Source: Sinotaia quadrata (lineage: Eukaryota; Mollusca; Gastropoda; Architaenioglossa; Viviparidae). From it: a stretch of DNA of 64,000 bases. The translations under genes were made by a program, and so were the position numbers. Shown piece by piece: positions 59,830-64,000 of the stretch (its first letter is position 1; the number at the start of each line of letters is the position of its first letter). The stretch is taken from contig CM054179.1 of assembly GCA_028829895.1 (NCBI GenBank), positions 54,287,391 to 54,351,390 of the forward strand, read 5' to 3'. Under the pieces are notes generated by a model. It did not search any database. It was given only the letters and a program-made list of their open reading frames with translations, and was not told the DNA's origin.

Positions 59830-60880
59830 TATAAGTACTCTCTCACTCAGATCTTATCATCACCCCTATACTCCCAAATAACTCTTAATAACTTTAATGT
59901 TACTTTAATGTTTTCTGTACATACAACTTTAATCTGGGGCGGGGGATTGGACACATAACATTAATCTGTTATTTAGACATTTAACTTTAATACTTTAATC
60001 TGTTTTCTAGACATAAAACTTTGATCCTTGCTTTAGAAAGGAGGGGGGGCATACAACTATGATCAATGATCTAGACATTCAAGTTTAATCTGTAATCATT
60101 TGACTGCTCTCTGATTGTACACACCTGTAGGTTTTCGAATCTGCCTGTTATATGCATTTTAAAAGATGTCTCAACTAGTACGAAAGTTTCTTAGAGTTTA
60201 AAGGGTTAATGTTGTGTTTGCCTTGAAGCAATGAGTGTCAGGCCCGTCTCAGCAGGTATTTCGCAGGAGCTATTTCGTTTAGGTTGCAATCAATGTTAGT
60301 TAAACTGAACGAAATTGGAACTCTGAGATAAGGTAAGAAGTGCGATAGGGGAGATGTTCAGATTTCTCTCAGTCAAGCGAACGATCAGAGTAACTTCAGA
60401 AATAACTGGCCACTCAGTAAGTTATGTTGTTTTCTATTGCACATATATTATTTATTAATCTTCGGTTGTGTGAGGATCTTATTCTTTCTCATACTCATTC
60501 TTCGTTAATTTATTTAGAATACTTTACTTCTCGTTTGTTACGTGAATAAGCAGGTGCTCTAACTATAAAGTAGCGTTGCTTTCTTTCTTTTCTTTACTTT
60601 CCTGTTTTGCAACTATTCCTCTTTTGATTTCTGCACATTTAATCTTCCCTTAGTGTTGTATTTTTTTTAATTAAATTTTGCTGGAAGCGTTCCTTTCGCT
60701 TTGAACTTGAATTCTTCAGAAGTGGTACCAGATCGAAGGTTAAACACAAACCTAACGGATGAGGCCACACTGCATTGGGATTTCTCTTGTAAGCAAAATG
60801 TCAGATCATCGGAGTCGTCAAGGAACAAACTGGTAACTGTTCTAAATAGTTATTAGCAGAGAAAAAATACGAAACCTATC
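59830..60880. other. Unique sequence without a recognised gene
   Basis: T-rich, with loose ACTTTAATCTG repeats at 59880-60090. No supported gene. Confidence 0.4.
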
Positions 60881-61032
60881 TCTGTATGTGTTTGTGTGTG
60901 TGTCCATGTCTCATCTTTCCTCTTCTCTGTCCTTCTCATATTCTGTGTATTATGAATGTCTGTCTCTCTTTCTTCCCCCTCCCCCTCTCTCTTTTCCTTT
61001 CTCTCCCCCCCCCTCTCCGTCCCTCTTTCCAG

Positions 61033-61257
61033 CAGTCCAAATTCTGGAGTCTAAGTATTTTTTTCTCGACGAAAGGAGTTCGAATCTGGTTTGGGTTTGC
61101 AATCTCGGAGCGCCTAGTACAAGAGATGCCTGTCTGTTATTGTCAGGAAATTTCTGACGTCAGTATGGAAAAGCAAACTGGGGCTGGGAAGAGTGCATTT
61201 GTTTTCCAATTAAAGTTTTATGTAAATTGTCGAAATATGTGCCTTATGAACTGGGAG
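61033..61257 (+). CDS. Candidate 225-nt exon behind a very strong pyrimidine tract
   Basis: More than 70 bases of C/T lead to CTCTTTCCAG|CAG (61032), a tandem NAGNAG acceptor. From 61033 one frame is open for exactly 75 codons (QSKFWSLSIFFSTKG to CLMNWE) up to the donor GAG|GTATGC (61257/61258), phase 0 at both ends. A second frame reads VQILESKYFFLDERSSNLVW then VCNLGAPSTRDACLLL and stops at 61157; it looks more protein-like and would fit phase 1 from the candidate exon at 53553. I cannot decide which frame, if either, is used. No domain recognised. Confidence 0.35.
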
Positions 61258-61299
61258 GTATGCAGCTGAAAGTAATTTTGACTGGAAAAAACCAGCCAC

Positions 61300-61415
61300 A
61301 CCAAAGTTATACACACACGCACGCACTTAACAGCAAACACGATTATCAGCAGTAAGAACACACGCACGCACTTAAGAGCAAACACGATCATCAGCAGTAG
61401 GAACACACGTACGCA
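61300..61415. repeat. About 47-bp tandem repeat, 2-3 copies
   Basis: ACACACGCACGCACTTAACA then GCAAACACGATTATCAGCAG. Confidence 0.85.
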
Positions 61416-61664
61416 CCTCATTTAAACTGAATAAGCAGTGAAAGAGGTATGACAGAAATACTGAAGATCATGGTAAGTGTGTTTAAACATTTTCGTGTAC
61501 GCTGTTTTGATTTGTTTTTGCTTTGTTTTTTTGTTTTTTTTAAAGAGGATGTGAGATAGAAGATGCATGCATGTCTGCGTGAAACTAGAAGAGTTTTATA
61601 TTGAGGAGTGATATTAGTTCCAACTATGATTTTTATATTAAACAATAAGTGGTAGTACACACAT

Positions 61665-61695
<31 letters not shown>

Positions 61696-62519
61696 ATATA
61701 AATGTTAAGTTTACGTTCAAATAATAACTATGATTTAAAAAATAAGTGGTAGTAAACATATATATGCATGTTAACTTTATGTTCATAATAATAACAATCG
61801 AATTAAGGGATTTACGAATGATTTTTTGAGAAATACATATTCTTTTATAGTAAGAAGAATAAAACAAATATATATGGTGATAAATGGTTCCGTTTTAATC
61901 AAATGACAGTGATATTGTTACATGCAGTTTTCAGTTTTTTTATGTGATATGGGGAGACCATAGGCGCTAAATATGCAAAGAATAACCAGTTTTATGTGAG
62001 TACTGTAGTGAAATTGCGCATAATGACAACCATGTTAAACAGACATGAAAGACAGAGATACAAATGACTCCTTAAATAACGAAAGAAATTCCGTTCTCTG
62101 TATGTAATCGTGTTATTGTTCAACTCGTAACAGTCGGACATTTTATTTCTCGTTTTCTTTTTTCCTTACCCGGCTTTCAATCAAGGTCTTGCAGTAGCGA
62201 AGAATGAAAAGCGTCTTCTGTTATTACTGTGGCTCTCCTGTGATGATGACTTTGTCCAGTTCTTCCTTTTGAAATGTTCTGTGCTGAAAGATAAAAGCAA
62301 TACTGTTTAACCTGTGACCTAATGCATATAATAGCTTTTTTCTTCTCTCTTTCTCCAAAAGCAACGCGCTTAATGCTTTGTTTTATTTTGGTTTTTCTTT
62401 TTTTTAAATCTGTCTTTGTATACTTGTATTTTGTCTAGCACCATACTACTGTTTTTATCTTTCTATATTTATATAAATTATTCTGTCTCGCATCGTACAC
62501 GTTTTGCTTTTTTTTTTTT

Positions 62520-62760
62520 TTTTTGTCTCTCTATGTATACATTATTTTGTCTGGCATCTTATGATTGGTTTTCCTTCTTTTGTTAACAGGTATTATGTTT
62601 AGCATCTTACAATTATTTTGTCTGTCATTGTATACATTATTTTTGTTTAGCATCTTATAATTGTTTTGTCTACATTGTTTTGTATACATTATTTTGTCTG
62701 GCCTCATACAATTATTTTTGTCTTTCTTTGTATACATTATTTTGTCTGGCATCATCAAGT
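62520..62760. repeat. TATACATTATTTTGTCTGGC repeat
   Basis: About seven 25-40 bp units with ATCTTATAATTGTTTTG variants. Confidence 0.8.
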
Positions 62761-62835
62761 TGTTTACAAATTGATTGCTGCGGATCCCTTGGAAGTAGAT
62801 ATTTTGCACTGCAATACACTTAACAGTGGGCGTTT

Positions 62836-63165
62836 CCTTTATTGAGAGCATTGCTGGGCTATTTTTAGAATATATGTACTATACTGACTGAACATTTGAC
62901 CTTTATTGAGAGCATTGCTAGGCTATTTTTAGAATATATGTACTATACTGACTGAACATTTGACCTTTATTGAGAGCATTGCTAGGCTATTTTTAGAATA
63001 TATGTACTATACTGACTGAACATTTGACCTTTATTGAGAGCATTGCTAGGCTATTTTTAGAATATATGTACTATACTGACTGAACATTTGACCTTTGTTG
63101 AGAGCATTGCTAGGCTATTTTTAGAATATATGTACTATACTGACTGAACATTTGACCTTTCAAGG
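62836..63165. repeat. 64-bp minisatellite, 5 copies
   Basis: TTTATTGAGAGCATTGCTAG then GCTATTTTTAGAATATATGT then ACTATACTGACTGAACATTT. Confidence 0.96.
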
Positions 63166-63204
63166 GCATTTAATATGGAAATAACCTAGAGTCGCACGTA
63201 ACAA

Positions 63205-63345
63205 GTCTGGCAGGTCCAATTCCTTTGTCGAATTTTTATCTATAATAATCGGCCAGGTCCAATATCTTTATCGAATTTTTATCAACAATACCCGGTCAGG
63301 TCCAATTCCTTTATCGAATTTTTATCTACAATACTCGGTCAGCGA
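63205..63345. repeat. About 48-bp tandem repeat, 3 copies
   Basis: GGTCAGGTCCAATTCCTTTA then TCGAATTTTTATCTACAATA. Confidence 0.88.
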
Positions 63346-63349
63346 TCGC

Positions 63350-63925
63350 CTCATGAGCAGGGACATTGTCATGATCCCATCTTCATCTTAAACTTTGGGT
63401 GTTCTCGGATGGAGCAACCTCCTGCAACCTTGACAGTAATTCCAAATTCTCTCACCGTCCAACCTTACTGAAAAAATTCAAAGAGACAATTGCATTTTTG
63501 ATCAAGCAACCGGCAAATAAGCAAGAAAATCGCCACTGTCTTCTCTTGGACCCATGGCATGCCTGCCTTGTGAGGTCTTGGTGATACCGATATAGTCTGT
63601 ACCGTGAATGGGAGGTTAGGGCAACACATTCTATTAATGAACTTCGGTCTTCATTATATTAGCCAAATTTCGCCCCAGGTGACTTTGGCAATTCCCATCT
63701 TGAACACTCTTTAAAGAGCCAAGGATCTTTGATACTGCCGGCATTCCTGAACATGACTCGACAATCCTGAAGAGCAATTCAGAAGAGAGATTCCAGCAAT
63801 GCTTTGAACAGGGGAAACACCGACCCACTAAGTGTGATGTTGCATAAGCAGAATATTTAAAAGGTGATAGAAAATTTTAGTGAAGAAGTAAATACAGATT
63901 TAATGGGAACAATTCTCACATCTCG
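63350..63925. other. Unique sequence, possible decayed element
   Basis: Two opposing open frames (63399-63584 + and 63634-63828 -) have fairly balanced composition but no domain that I can name. Confidence 0.3.

Positions 63926-64000
<75 letters not shown>
63926..64000. repeat. GATA microsatellite, continues past the window
   Basis: At least 18 uninterrupted GATA units running off the right edge. Confidence 0.97.

Overview
The window is metazoan nuclear DNA. It is AT-rich, has short exons between long non-coding stretches, and carries GT-AG splice signals, very many minisatellites and microsatellites, and decayed hAT-type DNA transposons. The sequence style (intron-borne 28-96 bp minisatellites, hAT fragments, long GT/CA and GATA runs) suggests a lophotrochozoan, most likely a gastropod mollusc. 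That assignment is inference. I saw no bacterial operons, CRISPR arrays, rRNA or convincing tRNA genes.

Left end (1-9 kb): after a transposon remnant and several tandem repeats comes the one well-supported gene. It lies on the + strand with four consecutive exons (3030-3374, 4988-5604, 6537-7059, 7938-8864). Their phases match at every junction (0, 2, 0), giving about 804 codons without a stop. They encode the middle of a protein with two pleckstrin-homology (PH) domains, each split by an intron, separated by a Lys/Glu-rich then Ser/Arg-rich linker and followed by a Ser-rich region ending in a basic patch. The start codon lies upstream (possibly outside the window) and the last exon found ends in an open, phase-0 donor, so the gene continues downstream. 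Tandem PH domains plus disordered linkers suggest a membrane-recruited signalling or cytoskeletal adaptor; I do not recognise the orthologue.

Middle (9-51 kb): mostly repeats. A hAT element with a perfect 8-bp target duplication occupies 9322-11068, right after the last firm exon. Beyond it are about 40 tandem arrays, a dispersed repeat family with at least seven copies (one folded into a perfect 40-bp hairpin at 25722-25816), and a few splice-like signals that may belong to a very long intron of the PH gene: a zero-length-exon (recursive splicing) motif at 22151-22180, a 24-nt microexon candidate at 26837-26860 and an exon candidate at 41449.

Right end (51-64 kb): a promoter-like cluster at 51600-51734 holds a perfect three-unit heat-shock element, a second heat-shock element, a TCACGTGA E-box, a TATA box and an initiator. 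It is followed by a possible 5' UTR donor, a possible first coding exon with a good Kozak context (53553) and a 225-nt open exon behind a very strong polypyrimidine tract (61033-61257). These may be the 5' part of a second, heat-inducible + strand gene, but only the DNA signals support that. The rest is minisatellite, a 184-bp hAT MITE (59643-59826) and a terminal GATA run.
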